Shown piece after piece: positions 16,103-24,849 of a stretch of DNA of 64,000 nucleotides. A model generated the notes under the pieces. It was not told the origin of the DNA, searched no databases, and was given only the letters and a program-made list of their open reading frames with translations. Origin of the DNA: Limisoma sp963601185 (GTDB lineage: Bacteria > Bacteroidota > Bacteroidia > Bacteroidales > Muribaculaceae); the NCBI GenBank assembly GCA_963601185.1, contig CAVCEE010000003.1, forward strand, positions 1 through 64,000. The letters run 5' to 3'. Every line of letters begins with the position of its first letter. Positions within the stretch are counted from its first letter, which is position 1. The translations under genes and the position numbers were made by a program.

Positions 16103-19100
16103 CGGTCTAGTTCTTCCATTGTTATGCCACGGCGTTCGGCGTAGTCTTGACGCTGGTCGGTGGCAACGTTGCCTACCATGAAGTAGCGCGACTCCGGGCG
16201 CGAAATCATAAATCCGCTGATGCTAGATGCTGGCTTCATCGCTCCGTTGGATGTAACCTCAATGCCGACGTGGCTGAAGTCCACCAGCCGTTGCAGCGTG
16301 AAGATTGCCCACTGGTCGGGCAACTGAGGATAGCCGGCGGCTGGGCGGATGCCTTGGTATTCGCAACGCAGGGCGCGCTCGCAGTCGCAATGCTCGTCGG
16401 GAGCGTAGCCCCAAATCTGCCGGCGTGTGCGTGCATGCACCAGTTCGGCGGTGGCTTCTGCCAATCGGTCGGACAGCGACTGGTAGAGCAGTTCCTTGAA
16501 GTCGTCCTTGCCGTGGTAGCCGCTGATGATATCTTCAATTTGCTGACCTACTGTCACGGCAAATGCGCCGATATAGTCTTTACCTTTCCCGACAGGGCGG
16601 ATATAGTCGGCAAGCGACAAGCATACCTCCGCATCCTTCTGCTGGCGAAGCACCGGCAAGGTGATGTCGCCGTCGGCGGCGTGGATGATGATATTATCGC
16701 CGTCGGAGTTGGCTTCCGACAGTACTACACGCGCCTTGATACTGTGGTTGGCATCGCGCACGAGGCGTGAGAGGGCTGCCCGGGCTTCCTTCAGCAGTTG
16801 CATCGCTTCGGTGGCTTTGCTGCGGTCCTTTTCGGGCTGTGCGGCGAGCCACTGCGCCTGGCAGTGGTCGCAACCGTGTACTTCAGCAAGGGCGGCATAC
16901 TTTCCATCGAGTTGCCACACAGGGAAGAATGCCCGCCAGTTGATGTATTCGATGGCATCCTTGACGGTGATTTCAACGTCGGTAGCCCCCATCTGCACCG
17001 GTTTCGGGGAAACATAGCCGTCCCAATCCAGTGCGAGTGCGCGGCGGCGTGCCTCTTCGATGCTGAGCATCGGTATTTTCGACTCTTCGTAGGCTATGCG
17101 CTGACTTTCGTGCTGCTTCCTGATGCGGCTCTCGGCAGCCTTTGGGTCGGCTGCTATTTCCTGCATCAGCGACGGCAGTACGGCGGCATCGCGTGTGTAT
17201 GCCACGATATGGTCGTAGCAAGGTGCAATCTTCACTGCTGTATGCACTGCCGACGCGGTTGCACCGCCCACAAGGATGGGTATTGAAAGTCCGCGCTCGT
17301 TCATCAGCCGTGCCACGTTGCACATCTCTTCGAGCGATGGCGTGATGAGTCCGCTGAGTCCGATGTAGTCGGCATTTTCGCGCACTGCGGTGTCGATGAT
17401 GTCTTCTGCCGGCACCATCACGCCCATATCAATCACGTCGTAGCCGTTGCACCGCATCACCACGCCGACGATGTTTTTGCCGATGTCGTGTACGTCGCCT
17501 TTTACGGTGGCAATCACTATCTTTCCTGCCGATGTCTTGCCCGATGCCGACTGCTCTTCTTCAATGTATGGTTGAAGCCACGCCACGGCGGCCTTCATAG
17601 CGCGCGCACTCTTCACCACTTGCGGTAAAAACATCTTGCCGTCGCCGAAGAGTTCGCCCACGCGGTTCATGCCGTTCATCAGCGGTTGCTCGATTACGGA
17701 AATCGCCGAACCGTGTTCTTTCATCGACTGCTCGAGTATGGGCTCGATGCCTTCGGTGCGACCTTTCACGAGCATCTGACTCAGGGCATCGTCGGCTGGC
17801 ATACTCGCATAGTCTGTCTCGCTGGCTTGCGCGGTGGTTGCCTTTGCATCTTTCAGTTCCACTGCCAGTTCGAGTAGCCGCTCTGTGGCTTCGGGGTGAC
17901 GGCAAAGGAGTGCGTCCTCAATGATTGTGCGGCGGTCTTCGGGAATTTCTTCGTAGGGCATCATCGCTGCCGCGTTGACAATACCCATATCCATACCGCG
18001 CGCTATGGCGTGGTAGAGAAACACCGAGTGCATTGCCTCACGCAGGTAGTTGTTGCCGCGGAACGAGAACGACAGGTTGCTCACGCCGCCGCTCACCTTG
18101 GCGTGGGGCAGATTCTGCTTTATCCAGCCCACGGTCTCGATGAAGTCGAGGGCGTAGCGATTGTGGCTGTCGATGCCGGTGGCAACGGCGAGTACGTTGG
18201 GGTCGAAAATTATGTCTTCAGGCGGAAAACCCACCTTTTCTGTAAGCAGTTTGTAGGCGCGTCCGCAAATCTCCGTGCGGCGCTCGAAGGTGTCTGCTTG
18301 GCCTTGCTCGTCGAACGCCATCACCACTGTCGCTGCGCCCATCTCCTTGATGAAGCGTGCGTGGGCGAGAAAGGGTTCTTCGCCCTCTTTGAGGCTGATG
18401 GAGTTGACGATGCCTTTGCCCTGTACGCACTTCAGCCCGGCTTCGATAACCTCCCATTTTGAGGAGTCGATCATAATCGGCACTCGCGCCACGTCGGGCT
18501 CGGATGCCAACAGGCGCAGGAAATGCACCATCTCTGCCTTGGCGTCGAGCATCGCGTCATCCATGTTCACGTCGACAATCTGCGCTCCGGCTTCCACTTG
18601 CTTCAGGGCTATCTCGATGGCTTCGCCATAGTTTTTCTCGTTGATAAGGCGCAGAAACTTGCGGCTACCTGCCACGTTGCATCGTTCGCCCACGTTGGTG
18701 AAGTTCTGTTCGTGCGACACCACCTTCAAGTCCAGCCCGGCGAGGCGCATCTCGCGTTTCGGCGCTTGCGCTTTGCGTGGGGTGTGGGCGTGCGCCACCT
18801 CGGCGATGGCGCGGATATGGGCTGGCGTAGTGCCGCAGCATCCGCCGGCTATGTTGATCACTCCGGCATCCATCATCTTTGCCAGATGCGATGCGGTGAT
18901 GTCGGGTGTTTCATCGTATTCGCCCATTGCGTTTGGCAATCCGGCGTTGGGGTAGAGCATCACTGCCGAAGCGGTGATTGTGGAGAGTTGCTTGACGTAG
19001 GGCTCAAGACTCTCCGCTCCGAAGCCGCAGTTGAGGCCGATGGCGACGGCGTTGGCGTGAACCGTACTTGCCACGAACGCCTCTATGGTCTGCCCGGCAA

Positions 19101-19752
19101 GCATACGACCGCCAGTCGACGACAGTGTGGCGGACAAGGCTATCTCAACCTCGCGACCTTGGCGGCGGATGGCTTCGCGCGTGGCGGCAACGGCTGCCTT
19201 CACGTTGAGGGTGTCGAAGATTGTTTCACAGAGGATGATGTCCACGCCGCCTTCAATCAGCGCGCCAATCTGCTCCACGTAGGCATCGTATAGGGTGTCG
19301 AAATCGAGGTCGCGCGATGCCGGGTCTTCCACGTTGGCTGACATTGACAGGGTTTTGCTCGTAGGACCTACGCTACCTGCCACCCAACACATCCGTCCTT
19401 GGGCGATGCGCTTGTCGCATTCCCGTCGTGCTATCGCTGCTGCGGCACGGTTGATTTCCGCCACGTTGTCGACCAGTCCGTAGTCGGCCATCGAGATGGC
19501 GTTGGCGTTGAACGAGTCGGTCTCTATGATGTCGGCGCCGGCGTCGAGGTAGGCGCTGTGGATTTCAGCGATGACGTCGGGACGCGTGAGGCACAACACG
19601 TCGTTGCACCCCTTCAGTTTGTGGGGATGGTCGGCAAAACGGCTTCCGCGGTAGTCTTCCTCCCGCAGGTTGTATTGCTGTATCTGTGTTCCCATAGCAC
19701 CGTCGAGCACGAGTATGCGTTCCGACAGTGCCTTTCTCAAATCTTCGTTCAT
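16087..19752 (-). CDS. metH: Cobalamin-dependent methionine synthase
   Basis: 1221-residue MetH, transferring a methyl group from 5-methyltetrahydrofolate to homocysteine. All modules are present: homocysteine domain with zinc cysteines (GLNCGFG, GGCCGTT; residues 1-330), pterin domain (FTNVGERCNVAGSRKF; 350-620), the B12 cap and B12-binding domain with DVHDIGKN (about residue 754, lower-axial His), and the AdoMet reactivation domain (RPAAGYPQLPDQ; 900-1221). Length equals E. coli MetH (1227). The ATG at 19752 was preferred over a TTG one codon earlier. No cobalamin riboswitch is possible in the 58-bp gap to the YitT gene, so any B12 control would lie upstream of that gene or be absent. Confidence 0.97.
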   Translation of the reverse strand: MNEDLRKALSERILVLDGAMGTQIQQYNLREEDYRGSRFADHPHKLKGCNDVLCLTRPDVIAEIHSAYLDAGADIIETDSFNANAISMADYGLVDNVAEINRAAAAIARRECDKRIAQGRMCWVAGSVGPTSKTLSMSANVEDPASRDLDFDTLYDAYVEQIGALIEGGVDIILCETIFDTLNVKAAVAATREAIRRQGREVEIALSATLSSTGGRMLAGQTIEAFVASTVHANAVAIGLNCGFGAESLEPYVKQLSTITASAVMLYPNAGLPNAMGEYDETPDITASHLAKMMDAGVINIAGGCCGTTPAHIRAIAEVAHAHTPRKAQAPKREMRLAGLDLKVVSHEQNFTNVGERCNVAGSRKFLRLINEKNYGEAIEIALKQVEAGAQIVDVNMDDAMLDAKAEMVHFLRLLASEPDVARVPIMIDSSKWEVIEAGLKCVQGKGIVNSISLKEGEEPFLAHARFIKEMGAATVVMAFDEQGQADTFERRTEICGRAYKLLTEKVGFPPEDIIFDPNVLAVATGIDSHNRYALDFIETVGWIKQNLPHAKVSGGVSNLSFSFRGNNYLREAMHSVFLYHAIARGMDMGIVNAAAMMPYEEIPEDRRTIIEDALLCRHPEATERLLELAVELKDAKATTAQASETDYASMPADDALSQMLVKGRTEGIEPILEQSMKEHGSAISVIEQPLMNGMNRVGELFGDGKMFLPQVVKSARAMKAAVAWLQPYIEEEQSASGKTSAGKIVIATVKGDVHDIGKNIVGVVMRCNGYDVIDMGVMVPAEDIIDTAVRENADYIGLSGLITPSLEEMCNVARLMNERGLSIPILVGGATASAVHTAVKIAPCYDHIVAYTRDAAVLPSLMQEIAADPKAAESRIRKQHESQRIAYEESKIPMLSIEEARRRALALDWDGYVSPKPVQMGATDVEITVKDAIEYINWRAFFPVWQLDGKYAALAEVHGCDHCQAQWLAAQPEKDRSKATEAMQLLKEARAALSRLVRDANHSIKARVVLSEANSDGDNIIIHAADGDITLPVLRQQKDAEVCLSLADYIRPVGKGKDYIGAFAVTVGQQIEDIISGYHGKDDFKELLYQSLSDRLAEATAELVHARTRRQIWGYAPDEHCDCERALRCEYQGIRPAAGYPQLPDQWAIFTLQRLVDFSHVGIEVTSNGAMKPASSISGFMISRPESRYFMVGNVATDQRQDYAERRGITMEELDRWMPR

Positions 19753-19810
19753 CAAAAAATCTTATATATATGTTTTGTAGTGCGGCAGCCTGTGCCGCCG
19801 TTGCAGACTG

Positions 19811-20803
19811 CTATTCTGGCTGGATATCCTCTTCCAGCGGCAGTGGTTTCCAACCCTCGCCGTAGGTGTCGTAGGCATCGGTAACGATGACAAATGCCCT
19901 CGGGTCGGCTTCCTTAATCTTTGCTTTCACGATGTTGGCTTCCTTGTAGTTCACCACGAGCATAAGCATCTCTTTGTCCTCCTTGGAGTAAAGACCGGAA
20001 CTCTTGATGCATGTGCCGGAGCGGTCGAGGTCGGTGAGGATGTAGTCGTGGAGTTTGGTGAGTTTCTCCTCGCTGATGATAAACAGCAACTTGTCGTTCT
20101 TCGCGCCAGTGATGGTGAATGCCACGACTCTCGACTGGATAAAGATAGCAATCAGGGAGTAGAGCATCAGCGTGAGCGACGGATTTTCGGCGGCTACCGA
20201 AGAGTGGCTGCCCACACCGAAGCAAATCACGATCACGCCGAATATCATCACCATTGAGTCAACTAAAAAGATGGCTGTGGAGAATTTCAGATGGGCGTAT
20301 TTCTGGAGAATCATTGCCACGATGTCAGTGCCGCCGGTAGTGGCCTGGTTGCGCACCACAATGCCGCAGCCAATGCCGATGAGCGTTGCGCCGAGCAGGG
20401 CGGCAAGCATCAGGTCGTTGGAGAGGTCGAGCAGACCGCCTACCATTTTTGACGGGTCAAGTGTCTGGAGCGAAGCCTCGTCGGGGTAGGCGAGCCACGA
20501 CAGAACGTTCATGATTAGCGGCTGGATGAGGCACGCCACGATGGTGCGGATGCCGAGTTTTGCGCCAAGCAGAAGGAGCGACAGAAGCATCAACGGAATC
20601 TCGAAGCAGTAGCCGAACGTACCGACCTGAATCGACGGGAAAATGTTGTGGAGCACGATGCTGGCACCATACACGCCACCGGGCACCATATTGTAGGGGT
20701 TGATGAAGAATACAAACCCTGCGCACATAATAGTGCATCCCAAAATGATGCACAGCCACGACTTGATTTTGTCGAATACTACCTTGTTCTTTTCGCTTAG
20801 CAT
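19811..20803 (-). CDS. YitT family membrane protein (DUF161/DUF2179)
   Basis: 330 residues with about six membrane segments in the first 230 residues (for example LCIILGCTIMCAGFVFFI, IPLMLLSLLLLGAKLGI, AALLGATLIGIGCGIVV, IFLVDSMVMIFGVIVICFG) and a soluble C-terminal DUF2179 domain (about 245-320; TGAKNDKLLFIISE, SGLYSKEDKEMLMLVV). The GxxGG and TGGTDIVAM motifs are typical of the YitT family, whose transport substrate is unknown. It is followed by metH after 58 bp with only a weak GCGGCA...TGCCGC hairpin (19782-19798) in the gap, so the two may be co-transcribed. It has an excellent promoter upstream. Confidence 0.9.
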   Translation of the reverse strand: MLSEKNKVVFDKIKSWLCIILGCTIMCAGFVFFINPYNMVPGGVYGASIVLHNIFPSIQVGTFGYCFEIPLMLLSLLLLGAKLGIRTIVACLIQPLIMNVLSWLAYPDEASLQTLDPSKMVGGLLDLSNDLMLAALLGATLIGIGCGIVVRNQATTGGTDIVAMILQKYAHLKFSTAIFLVDSMVMIFGVIVICFGVGSHSSVAAENPSLTLMLYSLIAIFIQSRVVAFTITGAKNDKLLFIISEEKLTKLHDYILTDLDRSGTCIKSSGLYSKEDKEMLMLVVNYKEANIVKAKIKEADPRAFVIVTDAYDTYGEGWKPLPLEEDIQPE

Positions 20804-20856
20804 ATACTATAAGTTTTTGTTTCGTTGAAAAATCCGCGCCACAGCGCATTATCTCA

Positions 20857-20887
20857 CAAAATTACGCATTTCCCCCCACACCCCAAA
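20857..20887 (-). promoter_or_regulatory. Promoter of the YitT-metH-TIGR02757 unit
   Basis: Minus strand -33 TTTG (20887-20884), 19-bp spacer, -7 TAATTTTG (20864-20857). Both boxes and spacing fit. It starts about 50 nt before the YitT ATG. Confidence 0.8.
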
Positions 20888-21051
20888 ATTACCGCTCCAA
20901 AAAGCGTTTCGGAGTTGTATCTTGTCCAGAAAAACGCAAGTCAACTATCAAGTGGCAATGCCGTCTTGAATGATTTGTCAACGAGGAAGAGACACCGTAG
21001 AGGACGCAGACCTAGCCGATGAGCGTATGTTAAAGTTAGTAGCGGAGGAGT

Positions 21052-21125
21052 GCGCGCCGTAGGTGCGCCGTGTTGCTAACCACGGGCTTAAGCCCGTGGC
21101 AGCACGTCACTAATGATTGCGCCCC
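21052..21125 (+). repeat. Dispersed compound palindrome, copy R5
   Basis: GCGCGCCGTAGGTGCGCCGT, TTGCTAAC, the palindrome CACGGGCTTAAGCCCGTG, then CAGCACGTCACTAATGATTGCGCCCC. The first 50 bp match R2; the right end has drifted from the type B end. The rest of 20888-21225 contains no gene that I can support. Confidence 0.75.
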
Positions 21126-21220
21126 AGCGCAAGATGAGGGCAAAGTGTCATACTTGTTGTAGGGACAAGTGTAGCAGAAATTAGGGACAAAAGCCGTGTG
21201 TCAGCGGAAAATATGCAACA

Positions 21221-21279
21221 GAAAAACCCGCCTCTTTCCTAAGCCCATCGAATTTGATGCGTTTGGAAAAGAGGCGGGC
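21221..21279 (-). terminator. Terminator after the lipoprotein at 21306-21905
   Basis: CCCGCCTCTTTCC (21227-21239) pairs with GGAAAAGAGGCGGG (21265-21278) around a 25-nt loop; on the minus strand the stem is followed by a short U-tract from the A-run at 21222-21226. It lies 27 bp past the stop. Confidence 0.75.
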
Positions 21280-21305
21280 TTTGTATTGCGTTGCCCGGTT
21301 TCTTA

Positions 21306-21905
21306 TTACGGAAGTACTACGGTGCCGGAGATGGTCTTCTCAGCGCAAGTCGGCTTGGAGTAGAACTCAAGAGCCTTGGCATTTGTGTTGGTCAACATCG
21401 AGAGTGAGAGCGAGAGCGACGATGTCTTGCTGTCGGTGATGTTGTAGAACGCTACACCCATCGATGGTACGCCGAACTTGGTTTTTGCTGTCGGGTCGAG
21501 TGCTGCGGATTTGGTCTCGTCGATGTTGAGTTTGAGTGTTGCCTCATACGTCATGTCCTTGGTGATGTTTGGCACTTGATAGTAGTAGAAGAAGAAATCG
21601 TTAGGGTCAATGGCTGAAAGCGACATCATAGCGCAGATGGTTTTGTAGTCGTTTACAAAGTCTGCCTCGTTGTGGTTGTCTTTGTCGAGCGTCAAGTTGA
21701 TGGTTTCAGTCTGCTTCGATGACGGGTTGTAGATGGTCACTGTCGGATTGCCGAATTCGAATGCGCTGACGGGAATTGCAGCGCGGTAGAGCATCTTGTA
21801 GGTTTTTGATGCGGATGGCGTGTCGTTGTTTTTGTCGCAACTAGCCAATGCAGCGATCATCATTACAGAAAAGATCACTGTCAAGAATCTGTTCATTTTC
21901 TTCAT
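21306..21905 (-). CDS. Hypothetical lipoprotein
   Basis: 199 residues, not recognised as a named family. The N-terminus is a clear lipoprotein signal (LTVIFSVMMIAALASC, Cys at residue 23), so it should be anchored in the membrane and probably reach the outer membrane in this group. The rest is rich in Thr/Ser/Asn, alternates hydrophobic residues in a beta-sheet pattern, and has a run FFFYYY near the middle. Only one other cysteine (PTCAEK) is near the C-terminus. It follows polA by 52 bp without an obvious promoter of its own, and is followed by a terminator. Function unknown. Confidence 0.75.
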   Translation of the reverse strand: MKKMNRFLTVIFSVMMIAALASCDKNNDTPSASKTYKMLYRAAIPVSAFEFGNPTVTIYNPSSKQTETINLTLDKDNHNEADFVNDYKTICAMMSLSAIDPNDFFFYYYQVPNITKDMTYEATLKLNIDETKSAALDPTAKTKFGVPSMGVAFYNITDSKTSSLSLSLSMLTNTNAKALEFYSKPTCAEKTISGTVVLP

Positions 21906-21957
21906 TTTTGTTTAGTGAATTAAGTTAAATATAGAAAATTGATTGTTTGTATGTTTG

Positions 21958-24729
21958 TTAGTGTGCTTCGAGCCAGTTGTTGCCGGTGCCGCAGTCGGCG
22001 ATGAGAGGCACGATGCCGCAGTAGGCAGCCTCCATCTCCTCTTTCACGATGCGTGCCACTGTCTGCTCCTCGCCGGGAACAACATCAAAGTTCAGTTCGT
22101 CGTGCACTTGCAGTATCATCTTCGACTTGACGCCTTCCGCACCGAAGCGGCGGAAGATGCGGTTCATAGCAATCTTGATGATGTCGGCGGCAGTGCCCTG
22201 TATCGGTGCGTTGATGGCGTTGCGCTCGGCATATCCGCGCACCACGGCATTGCGCGACGCGATGTCGGGAAGCATACGCCGGCGGCCGAAGAGGGTGACC
22301 ACATAGCCTTTAGCCTTGGCCTGCTCCACGCTCTCGTCCATAAACTTGCGCACGCCGGGGAACGTGGCGAAATAGTCCTCGATGAGTTGCTTCGCCTCGC
22401 CTCGTGCAATCTGCAACCGCTCCGACAATCCGAAGGCGGAGATGCCGTAGATCATGCCGAAGTTGGCAGTCTTTGCCTTGCGGCGCTGGTCGTCGGTCAC
22501 GGCAGCGATGTCCTCGTGGAAAATCTTGGCGGCGGTGGCGCGGTGGATGTCCTCTCCGGCAAGGAATGCCTCCACGAGAGCCTCGTCGTGGCTGATGTTT
22601 GCCACGATGCGTAGTTCAATCTGCGAGTAGTCGGCAGAGAAGAACGAGTTGCCCTCGGCTGGGATAAACGCCTTGCGGATTTCGCGACCGTCGTCGTTGC
22701 GGATAGGGATGTTCTGCAGGTTGGGGTTGGTCGACGACAGTCGGCCGGTGGCGGTCACTGTCTGGTTGTATGTGGTGTGGATGCGCCCAGTGTTGGGGTT
22801 GATGAGTTCGGGTAGGGCGTTGACGTAGGTCGACAACAGTTTCTTGATTTTACGGAACTCAAGTATCTTTTCCACAATCGGATGCTTGTGGGCGAGTTTT
22901 TCGAGTACTTCCTCCGTGGTGGAGTACTGCCCCGATTTGGTCTTCTTTGCCTTCTCGTCGATTTTCAGACGGTCGAAGAGCACTTCACCCACCTGTGCTG
23001 GCGAGCCTACGTTGAACTGCACTCCTGCCAACCCAATGCACTGCGCCTCGATGTCGGCAAGACGTTGCGTCAGCGACTCGGAATAGACGGCGAGGGCTTC
23101 GGTGTCGATGCGCACGCCGGTGCGCTCCATATTGGCAAGCACCTTGATGAGCGGCAGTTCGATGTCGGTGAGCAGGTGCTTCATTCCTTCGTCGTCAAGG
23201 AGTCGGTCGAGCACAGGTTTCAACTCAAGGCACGCTGCTGCGCGAGCGCACGCCACAGGAGCAATCTCTTCTGCGTCGAGTGTCTTTGCCGGGTCGAACT
23301 TGCCGGGTTTGGCTGTCTGGGGGACAGGATAGGACGGCAGCAACTTTTTCAGGTAGATTTCAGCAAGGCGGTCGAGCGTGTGACTCATCTCGGGCTGGAG
23401 CAGATAGTGCGCCACAGCCACGTCGTAGTACGGCTCGCTGATGTCGATGCCGAGTTTCGGGGCGGCAACCATATCGAATTTCAGGTTGATGCCCACTTTC
23501 TCCACCGCTGCCGTAAGTAGCCGGTTGATGTCGGCAGCCGACTCGTCGGCGATTTCGATGTAGAACGCCTCGATGGGGCTTAATGCCACGGCAATGCCCA
23601 TCGGCACGGCATCCATTGCGCTGCCGTTGGTGCTTGCGATGTAGATGCCCACCGACTGTTGCGCCAGTGCCTTGTCCACAAGGTCTACGATGTCGGCTTC
23701 GGTGGCGACGGTTATGTTGCACGGCAGAGTCTGTTCCGCCGGTTGGCTGTCGGCTTCCGTGCCGGCAAACAGGCTATTGTCATCGAAGAGCGACAACTCC
23801 ATGCTTGTTTGCGCTTTCGCCGGTGCAGGTTTTGCCGCCGGTGTTGCCGTGGCTTTATCGCCAAGCACGCGCGACAGCAGTGAGCGGAACTCCAAACGAC
23901 CGAAGATGTCGCGGATGGCGTCTGCGTCGATGTCGTGCCGCTTGTAGGCTTCTTCGTCAAAGTCGATTGGCACTTCCGTGCAGATTGTAGCCAGTTTCTT
24001 GGAGAAGAGTATGTTGTCCACGTTGCTTTCCACCTTGGCCTTTACCGCGCCTTTCAGTTTGTCTGTGTTGGCGATGAGGTTTTCAACGCTGTCGAACTCG
24101 AGGATGAGTTTGGAGGCGGTCTTTTCGCCAACGCCCGGACAACCGATGATGTTGTCCACCTTGTCGCCCATCAGTGCAAGGATGTCGATTACTTGCGACG
24201 GACGGTTGATACCGAAAATCTCGCACACTTCCTTCTCGCCGCGCACCTCTGCCGGTGCGCCCTTATAGCCCGGGCGGAACACCTTGATTGTGGCGTCGAC
24301 CAGTTGGCTGAGGTCCTTGTCGGGCGACATAATGAAGGTGTCGAACCCACGGTCACGGCTCTTCACCGCGAGCGTGCCGATAACATCGTCCGCCTCATAG
24401 CCTTCTTTCTCCACTACGGGGATGCCGTAGGCGCGGATAATGTCCTTGATGAAGGGAACGGCTATCTTGATGTCCTCAGGCGTAGCCTCGCGCCCGGCTT
24501 TGTAGTCGGGAAACAACTCGTGGCGGAACGTCTTGCCTGCCGGGTCGAAGCACACTGCTATGTGGCTCGGGTTCTCCTTGCGCAGCACCTCCTCAAGGGT
24601 GTTGACAAAGCCGAAAATGGCAGACGTGTTCATGCCGTCCGACGTGAAGCGCGGCGAATATTTCATTGCATGGTATGCACGGAAAATCAGCGCATAGGCA
24701 TCAAGCAGAAACAGTTTTTTCCCTTCCAT
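21958..24729 (-). CDS. polA: DNA polymerase I, with apparently inactive proofreading domain
   Basis: 923 residues with the three-domain Pol I layout. The 5'-3' exonuclease is intact (LLDAYALIFRAYH, EADDVIG, SPDKDLSQL, GDKVDNI). The polymerase domain is intact: motif A DYSQIELR (about 700), motif B RRKAKTANFGMIYG (about 757), motif C VHDEL (about 875). In the middle domain the Exo I DxE site reads YIA (about 363), Exo II keeps its Asp (NLKFDM, about 417), and the Exo III YxxxD reads VACAR (about 494). Three of the four metal-binding acids are therefore absent and 3'-5' editing is predicted lost, as in Bacillus and Thermus Pol I. No promoter match was found just upstream. Confidence 0.95.
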   Translation of the reverse strand: MEGKKLFLLDAYALIFRAYHAMKYSPRFTSDGMNTSAIFGFVNTLEEVLRKENPSHIAVCFDPAGKTFRHELFPDYKAGREATPEDIKIAVPFIKDIIRAYGIPVVEKEGYEADDVIGTLAVKSRDRGFDTFIMSPDKDLSQLVDATIKVFRPGYKGAPAEVRGEKEVCEIFGINRPSQVIDILALMGDKVDNIIGCPGVGEKTASKLILEFDSVENLIANTDKLKGAVKAKVESNVDNILFSKKLATICTEVPIDFDEEAYKRHDIDADAIRDIFGRLEFRSLLSRVLGDKATATPAAKPAPAKAQTSMELSLFDDNSLFAGTEADSQPAEQTLPCNITVATEADIVDLVDKALAQQSVGIYIASTNGSAMDAVPMGIAVALSPIEAFYIEIADESAADINRLLTAAVEKVGINLKFDMVAAPKLGIDISEPYYDVAVAHYLLQPEMSHTLDRLAEIYLKKLLPSYPVPQTAKPGKFDPAKTLDAEEIAPVACARAAACLELKPVLDRLLDDEGMKHLLTDIELPLIKVLANMERTGVRIDTEALAVYSESLTQRLADIEAQCIGLAGVQFNVGSPAQVGEVLFDRLKIDEKAKKTKSGQYSTTEEVLEKLAHKHPIVEKILEFRKIKKLLSTYVNALPELINPNTGRIHTTYNQTVTATGRLSSTNPNLQNIPIRNDDGREIRKAFIPAEGNSFFSADYSQIELRIVANISHDEALVEAFLAGEDIHRATAAKIFHEDIAAVTDDQRRKAKTANFGMIYGISAFGLSERLQIARGEAKQLIEDYFATFPGVRKFMDESVEQAKAKGYVVTLFGRRRMLPDIASRNAVVRGYAERNAINAPIQGTAADIIKIAMNRIFRRFGAEGVKSKMILQVHDELNFDVVPGEEQTVARIVKEEMEAAYCGIVPLIADCGTGNNWLEAH

Positions 24730-24822
24730 ATATTTGTCGATGAAATGTTCCTAATAAATATAAAAATTGGGTGATTTGGAATAAATCAAACGTGAAATTA
24801 CAATAATCGCAGAATAAATGAT

Positions 24823-24830
24823 TACTTTTG
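24823..24830 (+). promoter_or_regulatory. -7 element of the prenyl synthase-rnhB operon
   Basis: TACTTTTG matches TAnnTTTG 19 bp upstream of the ATG at 24850. No TTTG lies at the correct distance upstream. Confidence 0.55.
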
Positions 24831-24849
24831 TGTCTTAAAAATCGTTTTT

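Noticed and set aside
19753..19810. Cobalamin riboswitch before metH
   Set aside because: The gap is 58 bp and lacks a B12-box; too short for the element.
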